DNA from: Rheinheimera mangrovi
GTDB lineage: Bacteria > Pseudomonadota > Gammaproteobacteria > Enterobacterales > Alteromonadaceae
Reading direction: 5' to 3'
DNA length: 64,000 nt
NCBI RefSeq assembly: GCF_003990335.1
Contig: NZ_CP034683.1
Span: 4,013,501 to 4,077,500 of the forward strand
Shown in pieces: positions 53,921 through 63,151 of the stretch. The notes below the pieces were generated by a model, which searched no databases, was not told where the DNA came from, and was given only the letters and a program-made list of their open reading frames with translations. The stretch's first letter is position 1. Every line of letters begins with the position of its first letter. Position numbers and translations under genes: made by a program.

Positions 53921-56900
53921 TTAGTTCAGCCTTTCCTGCCAGAAAATTTGACGTTTGTTGCCACGAAAACGACCAACACTAACTTCTGAGGATGGGTTTT
54001 CCAGCACAAGAGGCTGGCCAACAGGTTCTTTTAGCCAGTCAAACTTTAACCAATGAGGTGCGTCATAAAACACAGGCCAGCTGCCTTGTGTGTCGGCAGG
54101 CACCTGAACTATTAAACTATCAAGGGCATTTTCACCGGCTATAAGAGTGCCTACAACACCATCTCGGCCATGACCAGATTCAACTGTCATATTATTAAAG
54201 TTTACTGCACTGCAGTTATCTGCAGTATTAATAATAAAAGCCGTGCCATCCCAATACTCAGCAGAAAGACTTACAGGTATTGATACCGAGTTAGTAGGAT
54301 GGGTATCAGGTGCAGACCCCCCCCTTAAAATTAACCGGCCATACCGCAACTCAGGTGCTGTAATATTACTAAATGTAACAGGTAAACAACTGCCATTGTC
54401 CGCAGTTTTCACACAAACCCCATCACCGTCTCTTACAAAGGTATCAACCAAGTCTAGTTTCAAACCTAACGCAGAACTTGAAACAGGCGGGCTATAAGGT
54501 AAAGTTCGGGCAAAACTAAGCTGCTCTGCACTAGCAGTCGGTGTTGATACATCACTCATAGTCAGGTCAAACTGACCATCATAATTATCAAAACTTGCTG
54601 GCTCCAGTTTGCCCCTGCTGGTGGCTGAAGGCGTTGCTACAGTGCTTAAAGTGGAATAACTGGTTGCGCTAAGCATTTCACTGCCTAAAGCTGCAGTCAT
54701 CGATTGAGCTTTGAAAAAACTAAGGCCATAGTTAATCGTAATTTGATTCTGTACATTTTTTGCGGTTAACGTAGCACGAGGAAAAATCTGATAACCCACA
54801 GGTTGTCCAAGGTAAGCAAACCTTGTCAACACAGGATTCGGGTTGTCTGCATTGCAAGCGGCTAATACAGGCGTATTTACTGTTGCAGTAAAATAAGCTG
54901 GAGTAAAACGTCCTACAGGAGCAGTGGTTGCAGGAGCTATGGTATAACCAAAATAGCTATTCACAGTTGGGGTTGCAGTAAAGGTATAGACCCCCACTTC
55001 GGAGACGGTCTGAGCGGTTGTGACAATGCCACCATTAGATTGTATATGATTATAAGATCCGACCCCAAGAGCTCCAGGACTTGCACCATCAGCCACTAGT
55101 GGGGCAATCAAAGAGTGAGACAATGCAATAGAATTTAGTTTAAAGTTTGGTGTGTTTATAGCGTTAGCACATATATTGGTGTCGCCATTATTCTCAGAAG
55201 CTTTAGCAATCACTGACAGGTTAAAATCTTCACCTGCCTTCTTATATGCCACACAGTTGCTATATGGCAATCCGCAACTCACAGGAGCAGCACTATCATT
55301 ACCTTCTCTGATACACAAACCTGCCGGCCTTGACACAAACTGATCATTACCTGTCATTAGCAGATTATTATCTCCAGTAGCGGCTGCACCGTCATACCGA
55401 GCATTCAATTGCATTTGGCCAGCATCTGTATAATTGAGCGCTACACTTGCTTGACCGTTAGCATTGAACGCCAGATCTTGCGATGTATTAGAGTCATAAC
55501 TTTTTGGTATAGCTATTCCATTCACTAGCACAGAGCGACTTTCTGGTCTGGCAGATGCATTTGGCTCTATATAGTCAGACCAAAGTTTTACCGGCCTGGT
55601 GACATTTCTAAAACCAGGTACACATTGTTGGCTGGAATCATCTTTGCGCACAGCGCGGATCAATACATTTTGCGACTGGTTCGCAATCATATCCTGTACA
55701 TCAAACACAAAACCACTGTCGGCAAAACTCAGAGAACAATTGCTTGTTACTCCGTTTTGTTTACATTGCAGAGCATTTGTTGTAGACACAGAAGCAGAAC
55801 CGGGCTGAATACCAATAGTTGTTGCGCCCACAACAGTTTTCACTAAATTAATGCTTTGACTGCCCGTAAAGGTAATGCTGCCTGAGGACTCAAAAACAGC
55901 GCCGTTAGTTGCGGTCAGTTGCAATGAAACCTGATTTGCATAAAGTTGCGAGCAATCTGAGTTTGCACAAGCTTTTACCGTTACTTCAGTTGGGCTACAT
56001 GTCAGCGAATTACCATAACTAAGTTCAAAATGGTGAATACTCTCTTCACCTATAGCGATAGGAATAGGGGCTTTTATACTACATACCTGTACATTGTCCA
56101 GAGCATGAAAATTAGTATTGGTGCCGGTAGAGCCTGTAAAAGACAACAAAAAATTGGCGGGCATTGCGGGCTGATTCGCTAAATCCACATTCGATGAATT
56201 TAATACTTCGGTAAAAGTATTGGTTCCGGCTGGTCGCCTTTCCAGACTAAAAGCAACCTGGCTGGCATTAGTAGCCGTATCAATAGTGATCCTGAATCTG
56301 TCACCTCGCCCAGGAGTGCTTCCGCTAATGCTCAGGCTGCGCGACAACTTACCGCTCCAACCTAACCATTGATAGCCGTTGGTGCCAGAACCCGCTCCAC
56401 GAATACCTATAGCCTGAGCACTGTCCGTATTACTTGCCACACCGCCTGATCGGCCTTCTGTAGCTTTGGCATAGTTACCGAACTCGTCAAAGCCAACTCC
56501 CAACCAACCACCGGCAAAGCCAGGCTGCACGGGACTGACATTATTTCGCGGTGCATAACCCAAGCTCCCACCAAAGCTGCCCGGGACTGGTGTCTTAGTA
56601 GCATCAGACAACACCAAACCTATGCCATCAGCTCCGTTGCCACCATATGCAAAATGATCGAACTCTATCGTCAGCTTATTGCCTTCTGTAGGAAAGGCTT
56701 GCTTAAAAGTAATTGAAGTGGATTGATTTTGGTCATTAGTTGTTAATTGTAAACGACCATTCACAAGGTCTGGCACTGTGCCACTGCGAACTGTTCTGTA
56801 CCACTGGGCATAATCAGTAAATTCCTCTGTCAGCAAACAAGTTGCAATCAAACCACAGCTGTTACGTTCCTGCCTGATCTCTTCTATTTTAGTTTGGTTA

Positions 56901-59284
56901 TGGGCTCGGGCATAAATGCGCACCTCGTCTAAATCACCATTAAAATAGCGATTTGCTGCGTTATCACGACCAACTTCCAGCGCCAGATTGTTGGTTGCAA
57001 GTTTCTTTGTATAACTGCCAGTACTTGTATCTTGGGTGCCATTAATATAAATGCGTTGCGCACCATTTTTATAAGTAATAGCTACATGAGTCCATTGATT
57101 AAGCGGAACACTACCGTTACTGGTTAGAGTTCTCTCAACTCCATCCTGATCATGCCACCACCAATATATTTTGCCCGCAGGAGTTAAATGGAATTCATAG
57201 TTAGTATCTTTTGACAAAATAGTCATGAGATCTGAGCCAGGATAAGCTCTTGGTCTTACCCAGATAGCAACTGTTAGCTCGTCAGTAATATCGAGTTTCG
57301 CATTATCTGCTACAGCAATATACTGATTACTACCATTAAACTGCGAAAAGGCACAGGTACCAGGGTCTCCAGTCAGTGCCGGAGCGCTTACAGAGGATAA
57401 CAGGCTGTTGTAAGTACGACCGTTTAAACTATTACCCGACGTATCAAGTACTTCGCTGGCAGCCCCAGTCCAGGCTGACACGTTTAAATTCCACGACAAA
57501 ACGGGTGCTGCACTTGCACAGCTTGCTGTTTCAGTTGCATAAGTAGCAACTTCTGCAGCTGTTAGCTCAAAATTCAAAAACCGCACTTCGTCGATTTGGC
57601 CTTTAATACCGCGAGAACCATCAGGTAAAGCACCTATTGATAGCCCCTCATCATCGCCTTTCTTTGGCGTTTTTTGATCGTCCGAGTTACCTATATTTTG
57701 ATTCGGATTATCATCAACCAACACATTATCTATATAAAGACGCATGCGTCTCTCAGTTTTCGAATAGCTAAACGCCACATGGTGCCATTGTCCGTTAAAC
57801 ACATTGCCTGTTGCTTCAACATAACGTAAATTGTCGTTTTGCATTCGCACGGCGAAAACTAAGGCATTATCCGAATTTCTCCGATACAGTTCAAAGCGGC
57901 CATCATCATCATCAATAACCCCCTCTTCATCACCATAAGCCAAAATCACTTGGCGACTGCCCGACTGTTCATTGCCATTCATCTTGAGCCATAAAGAAAA
58001 ACTGAAGTTGTCAGCATCGTGAAAAAATGAATTTCTGCCTATATCAACATAAGGATAGTCCGAGGAAGAGCTTTGCTGGAAATCCCCATATGTACATGAA
58101 GCTGGCGATGGACTGTTAGTGGCAGTTACAGCACCATTACGAGCCCTGCCATGCCGTTGATTTGTAGATGAATCTAAAACTTCATCAGCAGTGTTGCTCC
58201 ACTGAGCTTCGTCAAACTTCCAGTGTGCTGCTGGCGCTCTACACAGGGAAGGTGTTACCGATTTATAATCACAATCACCGTATATAGCACTGCTTGGCCA
58301 GTTACCTATAATGGTCCCCCAGTCTGTCCTCACAGTGACATTACCATATACAGTTGAATCTGTTAGTTTTACATGGTGCAAACCTTCAGGGAAATTATCC
58401 GTAGTTTCAATATCACCATATATTGTACTGTTACTGGCTTCCACCAGGTAACGAGCCTGCAGATCCCCGTGCACCACAGCGCCATTATTGATAAATACTC
58501 TATTGGAGTTAGTTACATTGGCGGTAATATCACCACCGTTAATAGTGACATTGTTTGAGCCTGCGCTGATATTCCCTGAAAGCATAGTGACATTGGTCAG
58601 AATAATTTCGTTGTCACCCGCGTTTAAATCACCTGTTACCGTACTATTACTAATATCTATACCGTTGTTACCGGCACGAATCCCCGCGTGGATAACAGCG
58701 CCACCCGACACGGTAACCTTACAGCATTGAACATTAATATGGCCAAATGCCTGACCACCGGTAAAAGTTACAGCTCCATTGCTTGAAGTAATAGTGCCCA
58801 TTACAGTTGAATTGGTGGACTGGATAGTCCCACTAACACTGATGCTGCCATGCACAATAGTATTATTTGTTAAAACAACATTCTGAGTGCTGCCGCCGCC
58901 AATAGAGCTATATAAAACGGAGTTATTCAGTTGGATGGTACTGCCACTTTCTGCAGTCAAGGTTATAGGGTTACTGCCGCTACCTAAAGTAACATTAGTT
59001 AGATTCATCCCACTATTAGAATGAATGGTTACAGCTGCATTCGATGTAATTACATCGCCTTGTTGCAACGATAAATGCTGATTCCAGTCACATCGATAGG
59101 TATTGCCACTCCAGCTGCCCTGATTACCACTACACAATGCTGGTGCGTTACTTGGTGTGCTGATTGGAGTACTACCTGGGGTAAGGCTATAAGTGGCAGC
59201 ACTTGCCTGCGACATTTCCAGCAGAGCTAAAACAATTAACAGAAAAAACAGTCGGACAGAAGTCATTGCTGCATTACATTTCAT
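53921..59284 (-). CDS. mshQ: MSHA biogenesis protein MshQ, multidomain secreted protein
   Basis: A 1787-residue exported protein (signal peptide ending near SASA). In order: a repetitive beta-helix of bactofilin-like short repeats (~85-345, 'NSTVTGDLNAGDNEIILTN' style); two LamG/concanavalin-like domains (~355-590 and ~595-810, each starting W-K-F/L-D...D.SGN..G); an L-type lectin-like domain (~816-1070, 'ADGIGLVLSDATKTPVPGSF'); and a long C-terminal DUF6701 region (~1080-1787). It is the last gene of the msh operon, as in Vibrio and Shewanella. The sugar-binding-type domains suggest an adhesin on or near the pilus. Function in the pilus is inferred. Confidence 0.88.
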   Translation of the reverse strand: MKCNAAMTSVRLFFLLIVLALLEMSQASAATYSLTPGSTPISTPSNAPALCSGNQGSWSGNTYRCDWNQHLSLQQGDVITSNAAVTIHSNSGMNLTNVTLGSGSNPITLTAESGSTIQLNNSVLYSSIGGGSTQNVVLTNNTIVHGSISVSGTIQSTNSTVMGTITSSNGAVTFTGGQAFGHINVQCCKVTVSGGAVIHAGIRAGNNGIDISNSTVTGDLNAGDNEIILTNVTMLSGNISAGSNNVTINGGDITANVTNSNRVFINNGAVVHGDLQARYLVEASNSTIYGDIETTDNFPEGLHHVKLTDSTVYGNVTVRTDWGTIIGNWPSSAIYGDCDYKSVTPSLCRAPAAHWKFDEAQWSNTADEVLDSSTNQRHGRARNGAVTATNSPSPASCTYGDFQQSSSSDYPYVDIGRNSFFHDADNFSFSLWLKMNGNEQSGSRQVILAYGDEEGVIDDDDGRFELYRRNSDNALVFAVRMQNDNLRYVEATGNVFNGQWHHVAFSYSKTERRMRLYIDNVLVDDNPNQNIGNSDDQKTPKKGDDEGLSIGALPDGSRGIKGQIDEVRFLNFELTAAEVATYATETASCASAAPVLSWNLNVSAWTGAASEVLDTSGNSLNGRTYNSLLSSVSAPALTGDPGTCAFSQFNGSNQYIAVADNAKLDITDELTVAIWVRPRAYPGSDLMTILSKDTNYEFHLTPAGKIYWWWHDQDGVERTLTSNGSVPLNQWTHVAITYKNGAQRIYINGTQDTSTGSYTKKLATNNLALEVGRDNAANRYFNGDLDEVRIYARAHNQTKIEEIRQERNSCGLIATCLLTEEFTDYAQWYRTVRSGTVPDLVNGRLQLTTNDQNQSTSITFKQAFPTEGNKLTIEFDHFAYGGNGADGIGLVLSDATKTPVPGSFGGSLGYAPRNNVSPVQPGFAGGWLGVGFDEFGNYAKATEGRSGGVASNTDSAQAIGIRGAGSGTNGYQWLGWSGKLSRSLSISGSTPGRGDRFRITIDTATNASQVAFSLERRPAGTNTFTEVLNSSNVDLANQPAMPANFLLSFTGSTGTNTNFHALDNVQVCSIKAPIPIAIGEESIHHFELSYGNSLTCSPTEVTVKACANSDCSQLYANQVSLQLTATNGAVFESSGSITFTGSQSINLVKTVVGATTIGIQPGSASVSTTNALQCKQNGVTSNCSLSFADSGFVFDVQDMIANQSQNVLIRAVRKDDSSQQCVPGFRNVTRPVKLWSDYIEPNASARPESRSVLVNGIAIPKSYDSNTSQDLAFNANGQASVALNYTDAGQMQLNARYDGAAATGDNNLLMTGNDQFVSRPAGLCIREGNDSAAPVSCGLPYSNCVAYKKAGEDFNLSVIAKASENNGDTNICANAINTPNFKLNSIALSHSLIAPLVADGASPGALGVGSYNHIQSNGGIVTTAQTVSEVGVYTFTATPTVNSYFGYTIAPATTAPVGRFTPAYFTATVNTPVLAACNADNPNPVLTRFAYLGQPVGYQIFPRATLTAKNVQNQITINYGLSFFKAQSMTAALGSEMLSATSYSTLSTVATPSATSRGKLEPASFDNYDGQFDLTMSDVSTPTASAEQLSFARTLPYSPPVSSSALGLKLDLVDTFVRDGDGVCVKTADNGSCLPVTFSNITAPELRYGRLILRGGSAPDTHPTNSVSIPVSLSAEYWDGTAFIINTADNCSAVNFNNMTVESGHGRDGVVGTLIAGENALDSLIVQVPADTQGSWPVFYDAPHWLKFDWLKEPVGQPLVLENPSSEVSVGRFRGNKRQIFWQERLN

Positions 59285-59308
59285 AATTCACTGCCTTCAG
59301 ACAAACCA

Positions 59309-59740
59309 TTACTGCCATACTTCCATTTCTATAGTGCGGGAGGTTTGGATTGTTTCGCCATCGCAGCTTCCGGTGCTACGAAGTCTGAAATGTGTAACAG
59401 TACCATTAGTTTCTGGGATACAGCTAACGTCTACTCTGCACGACTCCAAACCACTTATCCTATTAAAGGCAATAGTAAGAGGTGCTAGTGAAGCAGGACA
59501 AGCCGTTAATGCCACAGAATTAAGTGGGAACAATAACGAAAGAGCACGTTCCATACCTGATTGCGCCGCAAAAAAAGCCCTGGTTCCTAAAACTTCATAA
59601 GCAATACTCGCTTTACTTTTATTAAGTATCTGCGACATCGACAACACTAGCAATACCATGATCACGCTAATAAAAATGGCGATAACAAGCGCACTGCCTT
59701 GCTGTCTTTTCAAGGTAAACAGTTTAGGTTCAGGGTACAT
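59309..59740 (-). CDS. mshP: MSHA biogenesis protein MshP
   Basis: A 143-residue pilin-like minor component with an N-terminal hydrophobic helix ('QQGSALVIAIFISVIMVLLV') of the PilX type instead of the classical GFTLIE. Four cysteines follow. It starts inside the end of mshO, an 11-base overlap. Position between mshO and mshQ identifies it. Confidence 0.82.
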   Translation of the reverse strand: MYPEPKLFTLKRQQGSALVIAIFISVIMVLLVLSMSQILNKSKASIAYEVLGTRAFFAAQSGMERALSLLFPLNSVALTACPASLAPLTIAFNRISGLESCRVDVSCIPETNGTVTHFRLRSTGSCDGETIQTSRTIEMEVWQ

Positions 59741-60560
59741 TGGGAATATGAACCTCTTGGTTGAAAAACAACTTCCCGCTCAATGTCGTGTGGAAAACTA
59801 ATACCAGATGAGATATGGAATTACGGCTTAGTGAAGGATTGTCTACCTGAAAAGTGGATAGCGAAGGATCCAGATTTTCTGCCATTAACGAGCCATCACT
59901 CAGATTTGGGGTGGCGGCAAATTCGTAACCTGCATACCTGTGCAACTGCCCAGCATTGTTAATACAATAACTAACAGGACTTTTCGCCAGATAAATCCTG
60001 TTACTTGGAGAATTCACTGCAAAGTAGATGTCTGAGGCAAAATTTAAAGTCACATTGAAACCGTTTGTGGTAGCGTCAAACAGCGCTGAATCTATCTCAA
60101 AAAAACGCCCGGGGCTCGAACCTGAACCAGTTAAATAAATCTGCGTCTGGTCAGTCGCATAGATATAAGCTCTGTAGCCGTCTACTCCTGCGCCTGGTGC
60201 AGCCAAAGTTTGCCATTCACTGGCTAAACCAAAAAAGCTGATACTTGCCTTACCAGGAGCCGCTAATGGAATTGAAGTGTAGCGGGACGCCACTTCCACA
60301 GGCACAAACTCAATGCAACGCCCTGCAGCACTATGAACTCGAACACTGTTTGGTATCGCATTTCGCAGCTCTCGGGTAAGACGTTCCAACGCGAAACGAC
60401 TTTGACTTAGTAATTTGTCACGGTCTGCAGTTTCAGTATACATGCGGGAACCCAGACTTAAAAAGCTGCTAGTTAAAGTTGCAAGTATACCAATGATAAC
60501 GATCACTAGAATGAGCTCTATTAACGTAAAGCCCTGATGCGATCGCAACGACACTATCAT
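59730..60560 (-). CDS. mshO: MSHA minor pilin MshO
   Basis: A 276-residue prepilin: 'HQGFTLIELILVIVIIGILA' with the G|F cleavage site and Glu5, then a PilW/PulJ-like body ('SQSRFALERLTRELRNAIPN'). The ATG at 60560 has GGAG upstream; the longer frame starts at TTG. It shares one to three bases with the mshD stop. Minor pilins of this type prime pilus assembly. Confidence 0.88.
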   Translation of the reverse strand: MIVSLRSHQGFTLIELILVIVIIGILATLTSSFLSLGSRMYTETADRDKLLSQSRFALERLTRELRNAIPNSVRVHSAAGRCIEFVPVEVASRYTSIPLAAPGKASISFFGLASEWQTLAAPGAGVDGYRAYIYATDQTQIYLTGSGSSPGRFFEIDSALFDATTNGFNVTLNFASDIYFAVNSPSNRIYLAKSPVSYCINNAGQLHRYAGYEFAATPNLSDGSLMAENLDPSLSTFQVDNPSLSRNSISHLVLVFHTTLSGKLFFNQEVHIPNVP

Positions 60561-61207
60561 TACCAATTACTCCGGTAAGCCGCAAAATTGATCTGTTCAT
60601 TTAAAGGGGTAACAACACTCACTGTCACTTTTTTTGCAGATTCCTGCGCCGAACCTAACTCTGAACCTGCATAACGTACGTCCACACAGATAGTGTAACT
60701 ATTGTAATCAGCGGCCAGACTCTCATTGACTATATTCTTCACTAGGTCCTTGCCCGTCAGCACCAGGCCGTGAAAATCATCAACATCATCAAAAGTACTG
60801 GTTTGAGTTCTGTCTTCATCATTCTCTGGCCCCCAACAAGATGAAACACCACAGTCCGGTGTCGAGAGCGTCCTATCTATGCAAGCTACAGGCTCAGGCG
60901 GATTACCGACTGTGCAATTAACAGCACCTTGCTCGTAGCTGACACCATCATGGCTGCATCTGAACTCACCACCTGCTTTGTCAGACATTTCATCAAAAGA
61001 CCGTGCCATAATCTCATTCAGGAAACTGTGACCCAACTCAGCAGCCCGAACCTGATGCCATGGATCTGCGGTGCGTTGAAATAATGGTCCTAATGCCTTG
61101 GTAATGACCAGTAAAGCTACTGACAACATAACAATGCCGACCACCAGCTCTATTAAGGTGAAGCCTTTAGAAGGGGATAATCTGAAATAAATGCGTGCGC
61201 TCAGCAT
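60560..61207 (-). CDS. mshD: MSHA minor pilin MshD
   Basis: A 215-residue prepilin: 'SKGFTLIELVVGIVMLSVAL' with a methylation-type N-terminus, then a cysteine-rich globular domain (about eight Cys). Order C-D-O in the operon identifies it. It overlaps mshC by seven bases. Confidence 0.87.
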   Translation of the reverse strand: MLSARIYFRLSPSKGFTLIELVVGIVMLSVALLVITKALGPLFQRTADPWHQVRAAELGHSFLNEIMARSFDEMSDKAGGEFRCSHDGVSYEQGAVNCTVGNPPEPVACIDRTLSTPDCGVSSCWGPENDEDRTQTSTFDDVDDFHGLVLTGKDLVKNIVNESLAADYNSYTICVDVRYAGSELGSAQESAKKVTVSVVTPLNEQINFAAYRSNW

Positions 61208-61725
61208 GGGTGAATGTACCCCTCATCCTCAATACAGATGTTATAGGTATCACCAGCCGAGATCTCAATGCGCAGGCCATCCGGATACTGAACACCGGTA
61301 CTGTCTTGCAAGGGCTGGCCTTTAATACTGAATAAAAACCGGAACTCATTGGCAGGAGGTAATAATTGCGCACCACCGCTTACCTGGTTAAACACACTAA
61401 TACCAAGCTGGCTGGTTGAATTCACTACAAATTGATCAGAGTTGTCTATGGTCGCAGGGCTGCATGTCGCAGGATCAGACAAGCCTGCAGAAGTAGCAGT
61501 GATCAACACTTGCCGACAGCTTGTCAAATCAGTTTTCTGCATAGCGCGCAACTGCAACAAACGCAGGACAGAGATGATCTGATCCCGCGTTGTCAATGCA
61601 TCAGTGCTGGAACGTCCAAGGATTTTAGGAGCCGCAGTCGCAGCCAAAATACCAATTAATACCAGCACTATCACAAGCTCAACCAACGTAAACCCTGAAT
61701 GAGCTTTTGTTGGCAGAGCATTCAT
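61201..61725 (-). CDS. mshC: MSHA minor pilin MshC
   Basis: A 174-residue prepilin: 'HSGFTLVELVIVLVLIGILA', followed by 'APKILGRSSTDALTTRDQII' and a C-terminal cysteine pair region. It lies three bases behind mshA. Typical MshC length. Confidence 0.88.
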   Translation of the reverse strand: MNALPTKAHSGFTLVELVIVLVLIGILAATAAPKILGRSSTDALTTRDQIISVLRLLQLRAMQKTDLTSCRQVLITATSAGLSDPATCSPATIDNSDQFVVNSTSQLGISVFNQVSGGAQLLPPANEFRFLFSIKGQPLQDSTGVQYPDGLRIEISAGDTYNICIEDEGYIHPC

Positions 61726-61728
61726 TTA

Positions 61729-62331
61729 TTAATCACAGCCTGTAGTCACAGCTGTGATAACTGGCGGAGTAACAGCAGCTACAGCACTGGCTTTGGTTGC
61801 AGATTTATATTGAATATAACAAGTTCCTGTAGCCTTCAGATCATCATAGCTCGGAGCTATACGCATGATACCGCCATCTGCTGTAGCGATAAAAGCCGGA
61901 GCCGGAGGAGATGCCGGAGTTAACACTGCTGCCGTAATGTTTGCAGCTGTTACTTCTGCAGCTGTAATCTGATTTGCAACTACAGTATCAGGGTAAGCCA
62001 CAACCCAACCAGCTGGTAAATCCAGTACAGCACCTGCACCCGTTGCAATAGCATCAGGGTAACCGTGAGTGATGGTAATTCCATCTACCGTAGAAGTTGC
62101 AGTTGCAGCAGTAGGGTTAACGTTCTGCACGCCTTGAATCAAAGCTTTGTTGTTTGCGAAACGAACTCCTGTTTCAAGTGATGCTTGTACAGAGGTCAAT
62201 ACTGCACGGGTAGCATCACCACTCATATTTAAGAATCTGGGCGCTGCTGTTACAGCTAAGATACCTAAAATAACTATTACTATAATCAGTTCTACTAAAG
62301 TAAAACCCTGTTGTTTATTTAAAGTCTTCAT
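61729..62331 (-). CDS. mshA: Major MSHA pilin MshA
   Basis: A 200-residue type IV pilin: 'QQGFTLVELIIVIVILGILA' with cleavage before Phe, then 'APRFLNMSGDATRAVLTSVQ' and 'ALIQGVQNV', and a C-terminal disulfide region (CYIQYK...TTGCD). A low-complexity Ala/Thr/Pro insert lies at ~118-150 ('TAAEVTAANITAAVLTPASP'). GAGGTGAAGT precedes the ATG, a strong translation signal fitting the major subunit. It lies between mshB and mshC as in Vibrio. Confidence 0.9.
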   Translation of the reverse strand: MKTLNKQQGFTLVELIIVIVILGILAVTAAPRFLNMSGDATRAVLTSVQASLETGVRFANNKALIQGVQNVNPTAATATSTVDGITITHGYPDAIATGAGAVLDLPAGWVVAYPDTVVANQITAAEVTAANITAAVLTPASPPAPAFIATADGGIMRIAPSYDDLKATGTCYIQYKSATKASAVAAVTPPVITAVTTGCD

Positions 62332-62354
62332 ACTTCACCTCATTTAAAAATGTT

Positions 62355-63047
62355 TTACGGTTTATTACGTACCGCGTTCACTACACCAGTAGCGGGACTA
62401 TACCAAAAATAGTTAAATGCAACAGAGGTCGGAATATTGTTTGTTGCCGTTGCTGGTGGTGTTGGCACAGCCGCATTGCCTGCCGTCTGAAAATAGAAAC
62501 AAATGTTAGCAGCAGTACCAGTTCCTTCTACAACAACAAATTTATTTTGCGCTAAAGTAGCAGCTGTAGCACCAGTACCCACAATGGCTGCTGGCGGGTT
62601 TTGCAATAGCAGGTTAAACACTTCCAGGCAACGTGCTTCTGTCATGTTCGCTACTTGTGTGTTGTTGGCTGTACCGCTAACAACCGCTGCAGTTGCTGCA
62701 GTTGTGACACCGGCACTAGGGTAACCACGGGTGAAACCACCCAAAACCTGAGCTGTACTAGCGTCCACGCCCACTCTTCGGTTATCGATAGTTACAAAGG
62801 TCAGGTTGGCCTGGTTAGTACCAGTACTGCCACTGGCTGAAGAACCACTTGGACGACCAGCCACTTCCCATTGTCCGCGCACCAAGCCAACGCCAGTTGC
62901 AAAAGCACCTGTTACACCTTCCAACGAGGCATCCTCAGCATCATCCACAACGTCCAGAAACCGCGGCAAAGCAGTAGCTGCAAGTAAACCTAAAATTATC
63001 ACTACAATGATAATTTCGATAATAGTGAAACCACTCTGTCGTCTCAT
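62355..63047 (-). CDS. mshB: MSHA minor pilin MshB
   Basis: A 230-residue prepilin: 'QSGFTIIEIIIVVIILGLLA' and 'ALPRFLDVVDDAEDASLEGV', then 'FATGVGLVRGQWEVAGRPSG', the MshB hallmark, and 'VAFNYFWYSPATG' at the end. GGAG nine bases before the ATG. A 30-codon frame upstream ends within its start codon (ATGA). Confidence 0.9.
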   Translation of the reverse strand: MRRQSGFTIIEIIIVVIILGLLAATALPRFLDVVDDAEDASLEGVTGAFATGVGLVRGQWEVAGRPSGSSASGSTGTNQANLTFVTIDNRRVGVDASTAQVLGGFTRGYPSAGVTTAATAAVVSGTANNTQVANMTEARCLEVFNLLLQNPPAAIVGTGATAATLAQNKFVVVEGTGTAANICFYFQTAGNAAVPTPPATATNNIPTSVAFNYFWYSPATGVVNAVRNKP

Positions 63048-63136
63048 TTTGTTAACTCCACATCTTTATTTGTTAGTATATCGCTAATTGTGCTTATTTT
63101 ACTCACAATCTCTAAGTTGTCTTCTATTTTTTTCAT
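63044..63136 (-). CDS. Possible 30-residue leader peptide between mshG and mshB
   Basis: An ATG frame of 30 codons plus stop: MKKIEDNLEIVSK then ISTISDILTNKDVELTK. It is charged and helical-looking, and its TGA overlaps the mshB ATG by four bases. It starts 15 bases behind the mshG stop, where mshF lies in other genomes. It has no Shine-Dalgarno sequence and no recognised homologue. It may be a coupling peptide, the remains of mshF, or chance. Confidence 0.3.
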   Translation of the reverse strand: MKKIEDNLEIVSKISTISDILTNKDVELTK

Positions 63137-63151
63137 TTTTACAAATATTTA

